A stretch of 64,000 nt of DNA, from positions 302,702-366,701 of the forward strand of contig CAJJDO010000110.1 of the NCBI GenBank assembly GCA_905183005.1, read 5' to 3'. Within the stretch, counting starts at the first letter, position 1, and every line of letters begins with the position of its first letter. Below are positions 38,161-50,105 of this stretch, one piece after another. The notes beneath the pieces are model-generated. The model was not told the DNA's origin. It saw nothing but the letters and a program-made list of their open reading frames with translations, and ran no database searches. The translations under genes were made by a program, and so were the position numbers. The DNA comes from Paramecium pentaurelia. Its lineage: Eukaryota; Ciliophora; Oligohymenophorea; Peniculida; Parameciidae.

Positions 38161-40139
38161 TCATTATTTTTGCCAAATTTAATAACTTAGTTTATGAATT
38201 TATGGAAGGAACAGTAATTAATTATTTTTAGAAGTCTTTAAAGTAAAAAAGAATTTTTAATAGTAATGACTAAATAAGATTTATTTAATTATAAGTATTA
38301 ATACATATAACTCGAGTAATATGACATGATGATTTTACATTATATTTAATGAATAAATAAAAATAATTATCATTACATTATGAACAAATTCTATTTTCCA
38401 AAATTATATTGATGCTCATTTCGATTGGCCAACAATATTTTCAAAATTAGAACATTTATTTATTGGCAACTTTACATTTAGCTTAGATAAATAAATTGAT
38501 TTTTCAAATTCTTCCAATCTACCAACAACAATATTATTTTAAAAGAAACAATCATTAAAATGGATCAGTTAAAAATTTATTCATTTTAAATGAGTTTAAA
38601 TTTTGATCTCTGATTTTGAGCATATCAAGAATAAAACACCATAAATTTGATTGGAAAAACACACATTCAAGAAATTTTTTGTTGATTTAAGTAATCTTAA
38701 GCAAACAAAATGAAAGTTTTACCTGTAAATAATGTTGTTGAGGAATAGAATTGATGAACTTGACCATTAGAACTAAAAGAATAAATACATAATAAATTTT
38801 CAAACATAAAATGATAAACTATAGGAGTTGTTTGGAACTTCACTAGCTAATGAATAAAATTAATTCAAATCAACTTTAACATATAAAGGTTTTAGACACT
38901 GAATAACAAATACATCAATAATAATTATAAGTTTTATAAGAGTATGTATTAATAAAAATATTTTCATGGTTATTCTTCTGAATTTGTAAAATTAGATATA
39001 AAAGAAAGGATTTTGATAATAATATGATAATAAAAGGTACAACAAATAATTTAAATTCAATCATTCTATTTAACTACTCTCCTCTTTTGGATTGTCTTAA
39101 ATTGTAACTGTTTAAAAGTTTTAAGCCAAAAATTTAAGGCCATAATTGCACTATCATCTTTTCAAAGATTTTAATTCCTTAACATTAATCGTAAATATTT
39201 AGTGAAATTTTTTTAATGGAAATGTTTCATTATTAATGTTCTTCATATCTTTAAATCAATATTTATCAAATTTTTGCTTTAATATCACTCTTCAACCTTG
39301 AATAAAGAATTTATTTCCTGACAAAAATAATATATAGATTTAGAGAAGGATAATAAGAAATTTTAGCTCCTCCCAATATTATTAAAAGCTAATATGGAAC
39401 TAAACTAAGCATAACTTTTGCATTAAATATATAAATTATTTGTTCAAAACCACAAAATTTAATTTACAATTAGTATGTAAAGTGTATGAAGATGAAATAA
39501 AATTGAATATATATTGAATTATTTATAATTTATACATTTAGAAAGATTATACAATAAATAACTCTAATGTGACTTTAAAAATGTTAGGCTTAAGATAAAT
39601 GCATATTTTCTAGTTACCTATGTAAATAATTTTGATTGTAATACATTTTTTATTGATAGTCATATAAAATATTTTTTGTAATTTGATAATGAAATCCAAG
39701 GAATGCTAAAATTTTAGCTTAATTGAAATTTGATAAAAATGGAGGTTAATTTTTTTAATATAAATACAGAATTAAAAGTAAGGGATAGTCATAAAATATC
39801 TTCAGGTGTACAATAAGAATTAGGAATTATTATAAATATAAATTCACAAAGAGATTACTAATTCTAGATAATTGAAATAATAATAACAGAAAATATAAGA
39901 AAGATCATGAAATCTATAAACTTTGATGAATATCAAAATAAATAATCGAAAAAATAATGAATATGCAGTAAGTAGATTTTCTCAACTAAAGTAAGTACAA
40001 AAGTATACTTGAACTATTTTATTTTTGATAATAGAATTCTTTTAAAGTATTTAAGATGCTATCAATTCGAGATTGAGAAGTTAATTCAATCAAAAGAAAA
40101 ATAAATATATAATTCATTTCATTACTATATCTTCATAAT
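38161..40139. other. No gene supported
   Basis: About 2 kb of AT-rich DNA with scattered 40-80-codon frames on both strands, none with motif content. A segment at 39750-39960 on the plus strand is Glu/Lys/Asn-rich in composition but cannot be extended. Confidence 0.5.
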
Positions 40140-40273
40140 ATTTTTTAAAAAATAAAATAATCTGTCCATAAGATATAGTCTGAAATTCCCTAAAAGGGGA
40201 CCTAGACAAGACCTTATAAAGCACATCTCTTGTCTAGGAGCCTCGCGGATAGAAGGGCACTTTGAGAGTACTT
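40140..40273 (+). ncRNA. Structured RNA element, group-I-intron-like 3' core (copy 1)
   Basis: Contains AAGATATAGTCT, which matches the AAGAUAUAGUCC-type P7/S element of group I introns. A CCCTAAAAGGGG hairpin follows, then GACC, then an 11-bp perfect stem (CCTAGACAAGA pairing with TCTTGTCTAGG), then GAGCCTCGCGGATAGAAG. The second element at 63630 preserves the same order and a stem at the same place with different sequence, i.e. compensatory change. I did not find the 5' half (P3-P6) of a group I intron upstream, so the identity as an intron is a hypothesis. The unit directly precedes a conserved reading frame. Confidence 0.5.
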
Positions 40274-40560
40274 ATGAGGACCAGTTATACCAAGGATCTA
40301 GATGATCGTTTTTTTTTTAGATGCTCTTTCTGGGAAAACTTAAGACAAGAACAGTAATATCTGATATAGAGGGGAGGATTAAAAGAATGACTGAATGTAG
40401 GATGGACAAAAATATCAATTATGAGCCAAGAGAATATCTGGAAGAACTCATGATCAATCGTAAACAGGGATAATAAAAACAGGATTTATTAACAAGTTAC
40501 CTGAGCGATAGAGTGATCTTAGAATCATTGAAATATTTGTTGGTAATTGATTCCCTAAAT
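40274..40560 (+). CDS. ORF downstream of structured RNA, family shared with 63756-64000
   Basis: ATG 40274 (MRTSYTKDLDD) corresponds to MNNLFSKVPGD of the second copy. After a T10 run (40309-40318) the frame shifts and continues MLFLGKLKTRT...GRIKRMTECRMDKN, with YEPREYLEELM. These align with MLFLGKLKSGN, MIKIITDCWMDK and YGPRGYLEYLM at 63801-63936. The distance between the two frames is consistent with one missing base in the homopolymer. The conserved core (FLGKLK, MD, Y.PR.YLE.LM) matches no homing endonuclease or transposase family I know. The 3' end is uncertain; the frame remains open beyond 40480. Confidence 0.5.
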
Positions 40561-42888
40561 TAAAACAACTAAAGAATAGGTTTTTACATTAATCATAGAA
40601 TTTCTTCTTAATCATAATCATCATCAAATACAAACATTACTGTAAATCTATTTTTTTTCAAAATTCTTAATTTAAGACAATAAATGCATAAGTTATGTAT
40701 GTATTTTTTTTTAATAGAAGATGATTATCATAACTTCAACACCATATAAGAATGTGTAATTTTACTTTTTAATTATTGCTAATAAATTTATAATTCTTTT
40801 TTAATTTTAATATTTGGCTATAATATTTCAGGTCTACTATTTGACAGAAGAATATACTTATCTACATAAAAAAAAAGAAAATAAATATCAGTATGCCTGT
40901 TTATCATTTTATTCTTGGGGTATTTAAATTGCCTTGATTAAATTTCTAGTTAATAGTTGATAGGATGATAGAGTATGGTGATTTTTAATGAAAACATTAC
41001 ATTTTCACAAACTTATTTTTAATAAAAATCAGCCCTGAATTATTTGACAAATCTAAAGGAGAAAAAAGTATATAATTCATTTACTAAAATTTAGCCTGAA
41101 ATCTTCTCTCATCAATTTGATATATATTTTGAATACTATCCTTCTCTTTGACTCTTTTAATGAGTACAATAACCAAATTTTTAGATTAAAAAGCATTTAA
41201 AATCATATCAACCAGAGAAGAAAATCATTAAAGTATTATTTGAAAGAAAACATATTTTCTTTTCATTCAAATCACATGGTAATATGTGAAAGAAGATACA
41301 AACATTTATTGAAAAAACTAAAATGATGTTACTGGAAGGGAAACTTAAAACTCTTCTAGTCCTTGAAGTTATATTTAGAAAAAGTTGAAATAGATGAATA
41401 AATTATCTAATGAAATTATGTTAAAACAAAAAATAGCATAATATGTAGTTTTTTTATTGGGAACTAATTCCAAACTTGTAATAATTTTTACACTCTTTAT
41501 TAAATGGATGGCCTGAACTTCAGCTAAATTAGGCTCTACTTCAGAAGATTCAGATTAAACTTGTTATATTGATTGAGAATCAAATACAACGAATAATTTA
41601 TTGATATTTATCTTTATATTTCTTCTTTAAGAATTAGGAAAATCCGCTATTAATACTCATTGTGACTAATTAATTTTTGGGTAGCTTATAAGACAGATAT
41701 ATTTGCAGAATTTATTTCTGGGATTATGTTGAGTTTTGACTAACATTTACACAAATTCAACAGGTTTTTCAAACTCAACTGAGATTAGAAACGATCCGCT
41801 TCCTATATGGATTATTTATGTAAATTGGAAGACATTATTAAATCAGATAGTTGTTAAATTAAACAAAGAGGTATAAAATGTGGATGAGTTTAAAAAAATT
41901 TAGTTGATCATTAATTAATCTCATCATATTTTTATTTTAAATATGCTATTAATATATCAAATTTCTTAAACCTTTTGAAGATGATGAGTTGGTGATACTT
42001 AGATTAAGAATTGTTATTGAGATATTATATTCAGAGATACCTAAAGAACTTTTTTGGACAATTAATTAGTAACTTAAATACTAATTTTAAGTTTCTAAAT
42101 TTCTATTTGGATGAGTTTTCATGATTAATAATTTTAGTTATTTTTTTCCCTTAAGATTTTATTAAAAAGAGAAAGGGCTTTTTTAACTAAATAGAACAGG
42201 TTCAATAAAAATATTAATTTAAAAAATAAAAAGTAAACTTAATCAATTTGTATCATTTCCTATGAAGTTACTCTTAAGGTTTCAATTTGGCCTAAATGTA
42301 ATCCTAATTTATATCTAATAATTAGCAAATGTAATTTGTAATTAAGCATTTTTAATAATTAGGCAATTAATCTTTTAAAGATTATATTAATTGTACCTCA
42401 AAATAATTACAAACTTATTTATAATTTCTATTTATATTATTTCTTTTTCTTAATCCCAATAATTAGTCAAGAAGTGTATATTTTTCCTAATTTATTATTG
42501 TTTAATCAAAATCGATGGCTTTCAAGATTTATTTATATTCATAGCTTCCGTTATGGATTATTTGTCAATTATTACTACTTCCTTTCTTAACTTTGTTAAT
42601 TGATGTAAAGTTAAATAAATTTTCATTTTTGTTGGAAATTTACAAAAACGCTAACCTATAATAAAAATCCTGACTATTCCATTATTTTATTTAGATTTAC
42701 ATTAATTAATTTTTACTTCAAACATAAAATAATCTAGAATTAATTAGAAAATATAATCTCTAATATATCCATACTTTTGGAAATGAAATGAAATTTTCCA
42801 GCATATATCTTTAAATGGGAAGAATTTAATGATTACCAATTTGTTTTTTTGGTAAAATCAAAATTTATATTCTTTATAGATATATAAT
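40561..42888. other. AT-rich stretch with coding relics
   Basis: Scattered plus-strand fragments (for example 41460-41870, including TNSTGFSNSTEIRNDPL) read as protein between TGAs, with one TGA after FIKWMA in a plausible frame. No start, splice scheme or family could be established. The rest is intergenic. Confidence 0.4.
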
Positions 42889-44449
42889 TCATTTATTTAA
42901 TATCTCATATGATTAATAATTTTCATATTTCTTATCCCAAAATACTAAATACTATCCATTATTGGTCATAGTTCCATAAATCTCATGATTTTAACAATTT
43001 AATGATGCCATAAGATTAAATTTGCCATGATTTTCTTCTCTTATTAGATAGATATAATGTTTATGTCTTACCAATATTATATTTTTATCTTTATTTTGAA
43101 TAATAGGGAAATATAGATCATCATAACATTCATTATTCTTAGTCAATTTGATAGTTTTCTTAATATTTTCTTAAAAGACTCCATTCTATGTCTCAAACAC
43201 CAAAATATACTTATTCAAAGTTACCCAAAGAAATTTTTAATCATTAATTAAATGTAATTTATATCCAAAATATGAAACATCTTGTTTATATTAAAATTCC
43301 CAGTTTCCTTAAATTCCTTTCTCCCATATGACAAAATCAGAATATCCGCATGATACCATTACAGTTTCAGATGAATTAAAACAGAATGAAAATACACTAT
43401 TACTATGTTTATCTAATGAGTACTGAAAATTCAGTTCATTTTTTATAAAATCTACATTCCAAACTTTTATTGAATCATCCTAACCTCCTGAAATAAGTTG
43501 ATCCTCCTATTTATTTAACATCAAACAATGAAGAGTTCCACTGTGTTATTAGAATGGCTATGAATACTTCCACTCTTTTTAATTAATTTATTGCCAACAG
43601 ATGATAGTCTTATCATAAGAACCAGATATAAAGTTATTTCTCAATTTGCTATATACCAAACATGTAACTCTATCTTTATGATTTTAATATTTATTAATTA
43701 ATTTAAATCTTCCTTATTCAAAATTCCAAATTTTAATCTCCTCATTATTACATGAAATCATGATTGATCCAGTTTTATCAAATACTATTGCATAACAATA
43801 ACCACTCTATTAATTAGAATTATCAATTAATTTAAGTTTAACTTGCTTATCGATCATTAACTATTATTCCTATTAATTCTATTAAATATATTACTTAGTT
43901 CGTTTCCTTTTATTTCTTACTATTAATTTCTTAAATTTCTTTAATCAATATTTCCTTCTCTTTTATTAAATTGGCATTTTTTAAACTTATTAAAATTTCT
44001 ACACATATCTTAGTTTCTTAAAAAGATTTAAATTATTTCAATTATTTAAAGATCTTTTGATTCTACTATTAATTAATTTAATTAATTTGATCAACTATAA
44101 AGTTCTAATTTGATAAATCAAGTTTTGTTTTATCAATTAATTTTTCTAATTCATCAAAGAAACTATATATAAAGTTTGAGTCTCCCTTTATCTAAATTTG
44201 TTTAATCCATTCATTTGCATTTACTATCAATTAATCCAATTACTGAACAATATTAGATTTCAACTAACGAAGAGCGTTTTAGAGTTCTTCAAGTTATTTG
44301 ATGTTAAAAACTAAAACATTCTCGACATATTCTTTCTTTTACCTTTGAGTTTCTTCAATATTTTCTAATGCCTTTTTAAAGCTCATTAATTCAGATTTTG
44401 ATTCTAAATTTTCCATACATAGAGGGCACAAAAGTCTTTAATTCTTCTT
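42889..44449 (-). CDS. CPLC zinc-motif, coiled-coil and WD40-repeat protein, 5' end in the gap
   Basis: The frame enters from the N gap (44449) and runs 512 codons, including stop TGA 42891-42889, with one 25-nt intron (43894-43870). First residues include RLLCPLCMENL, the end of a zinc-binding module. Residues 20-190 are a Lys/Gln/Glu coiled coil. Residues 200-510 hold WD40 repeats with blades such as DKTGSIMISCNNEEIKIW, NNFISGSYDKTIICW and DQLISGGQDDSIKVW, then weaker blades ending GTMTNNGQYLVFW. WD40 propellers are protein-interaction platforms, and this B-box-like/coil/WD40 architecture is an expanded ciliate family. Two decayed paralogues lie in the window (36450-38160 and 50106-51400). 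Up to about 60 N-terminal residues are probably missing in the gap. Confidence 0.88.
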
Positions 44450-44499
44450 NNNNNNNNNNNNNNNNNNNNNNNNNNNNNNNNNNNNNNNNNNNNNNNNNN
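44450..44499. other. Assembly gap (50 N)
   Basis: Fifty Ns, a conventional gap size. The start of the WD40 gene lies in or beyond it. Confidence 0.98.
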
Positions 44500-45300
44500 A
44501 GTATTAAATGATTATAAATTACTAATTATATAAATATATAATAAATCTATATATAGATTAATTCTCAACTTGATGAATAGTTTAGTATTAAACGAAAGAT
44601 GTTAGAAATTATAACTATTCTATAATTTACGTTTGTAATCAGACCAATATTGATTTTGATAGATTACTTTGAAAACTTATCATTTATTCAAAATTAAAAT
44701 TGGTCCTTCATACAGTAAATAAATAATAAAATAAGAAAAATGTCTAATACAGCTGTTTAATCCAGGTATTGTCTTTATTTATATTAAAACAAATATAAAC
44801 CCTATTTTCAATATATTACATTAACCTTTATTGTTACATGCATCTATTTTTGAATGAATTTCTATTCTATTCTGCCAAAATCCATGTAGAGACCCTAATT
44901 TCTAAAAGTCATTACTAGAGCTGAATTAGAAATTCACCTAGGTTGTTATGCTTTTCATTGGATCTATTTATCAAGCTTTAACTTTAGTATTTCTGAGGAA
45001 TTCTAATAATATGGAAAAAAAAAATACCCTTCTCTAAAATACGGAAAAATAATTTTAAATTTTGATCATCCAATTGTTACCATAAATTAAATATTTATAG
45101 CAAATTTATTATATTATATGTTTTAATAATTTTATCGAAGAATATAATTGTAAATCATGAAAGAATATTTTCTGAGTTATTATCAAAATTATTGTATGTA
45201 CCGCCTTAATTCTTGCAATATTCACTCATGTTAAGGAAATTTATAGTGATTCAGAGGCAATTGATTTCAATGCAAATTTAAGCGATGAAGAGCTGTCTGA
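44500..45300 (+). other. Probable 5' region of the receptor-kinase gene, frame unresolved
   Basis: From ATG 44741 (MSNTAVQSR) a frame runs to about 45240 with one TGA. A second frame (IIVCTALILAIFTHVKEIYSDSE, then DEELSETIKLQTLE) ends next to the start of the seven-helix domain but two bases out of phase. It could contain the N-terminal extracellular part with unrecognised introns or sequence errors. I could not reconstruct it. Confidence 0.4.
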
Positions 45301-47145
45301 AACAATAAAACTACAAACTCTAGAGTAATATTGTTCTCATATTCATTATGTAACCTAGTTTTCTTAGCAAAAATAGCTTTCATTTTAGAAATGATTATAA
45401 TGTTAAGTCTTATTATTTATCCGAAGACTTGGAAAATGCCTGGAGATATCATATTTTTTATTTCTTTTTGTGAGGCCCTCTTATGTATTCATTGGTTGAG
45501 TACAAGCATATACTTTATGATAAATGAGATTAGTCCATTAAGTGATGAATTATTTTGCTAGCTCAATTCAGTGGTAAGCATATTTGCTGGGACTGGTGAT
45601 GTCACTTACAATCTTATATTCTGCCTTTATGTTAGAATAACTCTGAAGGAATAATTTTTGGCAAGAAAAAAATTACCTCTCATACTTCATTCTATTGCAT
45701 TGTTTACGATGATTTCTGTAACGTTGATAGCAAAATTTTTTCATTACAATGGATTGTCATTATTTGGCACATGTAGTTTAAAGTATAATCCTGGATTTAA
45801 TTTTGCTGGGTTGGTTTTAGTTTTTATAAACACTTTCATGTCAGTTTATACAATGTTATATATAAAGAAGGCTGTTCCTGAGAATCAAAGATATTTAAAT
45901 TTGATAGGAAAAGTAACTCGATATTATTCTTAATATATAACAGCTTAATTTTTTATATAATTAACTCAAGCAATAAGTTATATCTTAGTTGGACTTAATT
46001 GCACAAAATTTCAAAAAGGATGGTTATTAATATTCATTACAATTGAAAATTCTGCTAAATTATGCACTCCTTTTGTATTATCTATCTTAAGACTTAGAGA
46101 TCCAACTATAAAACGATAAATCTTGCTAATTTGGAAGCAATTTTCATCCAAATCATCAATTGGCATTTCTTTATGTATATATATATCTGATAAATTTATT
46201 TTAGTACCTGAAGAATAGAATTTAGTAGTTATTGCTAAAACTTTGCTATTAGATAAGGTTAACACTATTGTTTATAGCATATAATAAATATTCTAATAGG
46301 ATGATTATACAGAAAATAATTCAAAAGTAAACTATTTATTTTTAAAAAAATACAAAATAAATAATCAAATAATTCATAATGAATCCTAATAGACTTTAGA
46401 ATAGGATGAGAAAATAACTTAGGAGGAAATCAATGAAGAAAGTTAATTCATTATTCCACCTGAGTAAGACCTAGATATTGAACTAAGGTTAATGGCTTCT
46501 ACTATGATCATTTATGCTCCAAAAGTTTTTCTAAAGTTGAGAAAAAAAGATTGTAAGGTGAATAATTATTCAGATTCTTTTAATCCAATAGCTAATTAAG
46601 AGTAAATCAATTCTTTTACAGGTCCAGATGGTGGAAAGGGAGGAGCATTCTTCTTTTTTACATTCGATAATAAATTATTAATAAAAACAATTAGTGAATA
46701 AGAACTTTTAGTAATTAAAAAAAATTTAGGAAGCTATTTCTTTCATCTAAGTAGAAATGAATCTCTAATCTCCCCAATTTATGGAATCTTTAAGTTTGTG
46801 TTACAAAATGTATTATTTTACCTTAATTATAGGGTTAAGAGTCTCAAATATTTATAGTTATGAGAAATGCTCTCTAAATTCCATCATCTAATGTAATCAG
46901 AACATATGACCTAAAAGGATCCGAGTATTAAAGAAAAGTCTTGAAACAATATGATCTTAAGAAAGATTTGACAAAGACTACTCTTAAAGATATTGATTTT
47001 AAAGAAGAAGAAGGCAAATTATTCATTCCTGAAAATATTAAAGATCTACTAAAAGATAATTTAATTAAAGATTCTAAATTCTTTTCAGAATTGAATCTAA
47101 TGGATTATTCATTACTTATAATTAAGATGAATTGGTCAACTTTCT
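45301..47145 (+). CDS. Seven-helix receptor fused to phosphatidylinositol phosphate kinase (RpkA-like), truncated at an N
   Basis: One continuous frame, with a 23-nt intron (46810-46832), covers both domains. The first 280 residues contain seven hydrophobic helices separated by short loops (the first VFLAKIAFILEMIIMLSLII, the last LLIFITIENSAKLCTPFVL). A Gln/Glu-rich linker follows. The PIP-kinase domain begins near 46600 with GPDGGKGGAFFFFTFDNKLLIKTI (Lys in the nucleotide-binding strand), then SQIFIVMRNAL, RTYDLKGS (the kinase D-L-K-G-S motif) and LNLMDYSLLI (the IMDYSLL motif). This order matches the GPCR-PIPK class known from Dictyostelium RpkA and oomycetes. It is predicted to couple a membrane receptor to PtdIns(4,5)P2-type synthesis. 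The catalytic C-terminus and activation loop are lost at the N at 47146. Confidence 0.88.
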
Positions 47146-47146
47146 N

Positions 47147-47520
47147 CCTACTCTTTCTTGTGTTGTTCTACAAGTTCTTATTTCTTAATGAGTCTTTCCT
47201 CTTTTCAGCTCAACCTAGACTTCCTCATACCGCTAATTGCGGCCAGCGATGGTAGTTGAACTCTTACGCGATCGGGCACAGGCCCCCCTACCATCTATGA
47301 CAAAGACCTAGCTTGAGGGAAGTTCCCGCAGCTTGGCTTTACCTTTGTTTAAGATTTTGAAAGTATCGATTGTCAGAAATGAAAGCGACCCTTAAGTGAG
47401 ATCCACTTATTCTCAGAGAACCAATTTCTTCAGTCTATGGTGACTTCTAGATTGGATTTCAATTAAAGACCAGTTTCCTGATCTAGATTGAATTGTCTAG
47501 GTAGCAATTTTTTACAATCA
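47147..47520. other. GC-rich island after a contig join
   Basis: Begins right after the single N that cuts the kinase gene, so it belongs to a different contig. 47200-47480 is near 50% G+C. It opens with a pyrimidine-rich tract ending TTTTCAG. GATGGTAG (47247) can pair with CTACCATC (47288), enclosing a GC-rich loop, and other short stems are possible. No protein frame continues the kinase. It may be a structured RNA gene (a short GCGGCCAGCGA word recalls eukaryotic RNase P RNA, but this is a weak match from memory) or foreign DNA. Confidence 0.4.
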
Positions 47521-50105
47521 TTTTAAGGTTTAAAAACTTTTCTACAAATATATATCTATATTTACTAAATTATAGAAATTTAATAAGAAGGTGTAAATTA
47601 TATTTATAATTGAAGTAAAAAAAATAAACTTATTGAATAGTTAATTAAGTTTTGAAGCAAAAAGGTTGATATTGTTAGATACTATACATTTTGAAAACAC
47701 CAAGATCTAATATTATTTTTAATAACTCGATTAAGGGATTGATAATAGTTGATTATTGAATGGTTCGAAATACTTAAAGAATAAAAAAATTTAGAGTATT
47801 GCAAACGATAAGAACTTTTTTTTTATTAATTACAATTTTAAATCTAGTAATAAGAAAATGCATCATAAGAATATTATCAAATAGATGTCTTAGAAATTAT
47901 TTATGATCGTCTAGAAATTTATAGCAATAAAATTAGGATGATGTAACTAAATTTAATTTTTGAACAAAGAAGAAATCAACATTAAGTAAAATCAAAGAGA
48001 AAGAAATATTTTTTATATCATGAAGATGAATACTTTAAAGATAAAAAATCAATTTATTGGGCTTATGTCACCATCAAATAAGTATGAAGTTGTTTAAAAG
48101 AACCTAGGAGAATGATTTATAATTGGTCGTAGATATTTGTAATTAATATTTACTCTAAGGAATTGAATTGAATTTAACTAACTTTGTAAATTATGATTAT
48201 ATGCATTGAATTTCAAGACTTTAACAATAATATTAATAATTGATATAACTACATCAACATTTATAGATTCAATCTTAATCATTATCATAATCAATTTAAG
48301 CTAAGCCTTAAGAATCATAATAAACATCATTTTTCAATCTTTTGATAGTTAGTTAATTCAATTATTATAATTTATCTCTAGATATTCTTTTTCAGTGATC
48401 CAATTTCTAACATTTTCTGCTATAATTTCTTGATATCTAAAATATAGATTTTTGTTTCAAATTAATTCTTAGTTTCATTTTTTTCACTAATTTTTTTATT
48501 TAAAATGTCAAATGATTGAAATCAACTTTATCAATAAAATATTTGGACGATTTTAGTTTAAATAGAAGTTTTTGAAAGCATAAATAATTATTATTTCAGA
48601 GACTAATGATAATAGGATATACCAAATTAACTACAAATTATTATTCTAAAAATTAAAATAATAAATTATCTGTAGGATTTCCATTCTTAAATAAAAGAAA
48701 TACTTCTTAATTAATTCTAAATCTGCTTTGCTTACTTTAGCTCTATTTTATCCTTTTATATTAGTGTTCTATCAAGTAAAAGGCGAAGAATGAAGACTAA
48801 CCATTTATGGATAGATATTAATTGTTACTGAATTTATCCATTCAGATATAAATATATACATCTTTAAATCAATAAATCGAAAAAATAAAATTATATTGAG
48901 TATTTAAATAATTAATATTGTAAGTTGGAAAAAATACAAAACTTAATGATCTCGAAATCTGAAGAACTCTATCAAGTTTAAATATCAAATTGATTAACAA
49001 AACTTTAACTTATTTTTTTTTGTTCTTAAAAGTTAAAGACATTATTTAAAATTGCCAAACTAATAATTTATCAAACATTCTTAATGTTTTAGATCAAATA
49101 TTTTCTTTAATATTTTTTATTTATAATGTAAATGTTTTAGATTTTTTGATATATTATTTCTATAGAGGCTGATCGTAAATTTGAAAAAGGATTTATCAAT
49201 CACTTTAGGTACTTTATTAATAACAATTTAGTAAGTGAGTTCAATCAAATTTAAATCTGAAGAACTTTATATTCCTTTTTAAAAATATTTCGCCTTAGTG
49301 CCAGATAGGCTAATAATGTTAGCTTCAATATCTAGAATATCTTCTTAAATTTAAGTTTTTATTGAATTATCATATAGAAATTAATTTTCAACTGGGATTT
49401 GCAGGTTCTTTAGTTTTATTAGGTGATAAATATAATTATATGGGAGAATATTAATCTGTCATAGAAAATAGGAACATTTTTATAAATGAATCCTTTATGT
49501 ATGAGTAATCAGGCATTTCATAATTTTGAGAAGATCAATATGGGAAACAAATTTCGAAAATTCTAGATGGAATTTTATAGATAATTTCATAGAGTTAAAA
49601 AAAGAAGTCTTCATTTTTCCAATAATTGTTATATCCATATTCATAAATCCTATTGAAGGTCTTAAAAACCTTGGCAGATTACATAGAGTTAATTTTAATG
49701 AAAACAACAATGTCTCAAAGAGACTAATACAAAGAATAGACTATCTAAATCATCCTTATAACCTAATTATTAACCTTTTTGAGATGCTCTGCTGGAAAAG
49801 TTAAACGATCCGAAGAATTTATTTCTTTTAAGAATTTTTTAATTTCTTACGATTGAGATAAGCCAAAATTAACATACCCCTACTTTAGTATTTTATCTTT
49901 AGAATGCTATTGAATTTCTTATGAGAACATTATATATCTAAATGTACAATTGTGAATATATGTAATTTACTGCAAAAAAATAAAAAATAAAAGACAACCA
50001 AATTTAAATTTTCAATTTACCTATATAGTTTAGAAACTAAATTCAATTATTTAAGCCTAATTAAGATGCAAATATAATATGATAATTTATCAAATAAATA
50101 AAATC
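47521..50105. other. No gene supported
   Basis: AT-rich with scattered frames. The best is around 49487-49805, where both strands have 70-90-codon open frames (for example NPIEGLKNLGRLHRVNF on plus) with no family match. Frame changes suggest an old relic. Confidence 0.4.

Noticed and set aside
46011..46265. Minus-strand 84-codon ORF
   Set aside because: It is antisense to the last helices of the receptor domain, which is in a long frame on the plus strand.
47755..47780. tRNA-like T-loop (GGTTCGAAATA)
   Set aside because: No acceptor, D-arm or anticodon stem could be placed around it.
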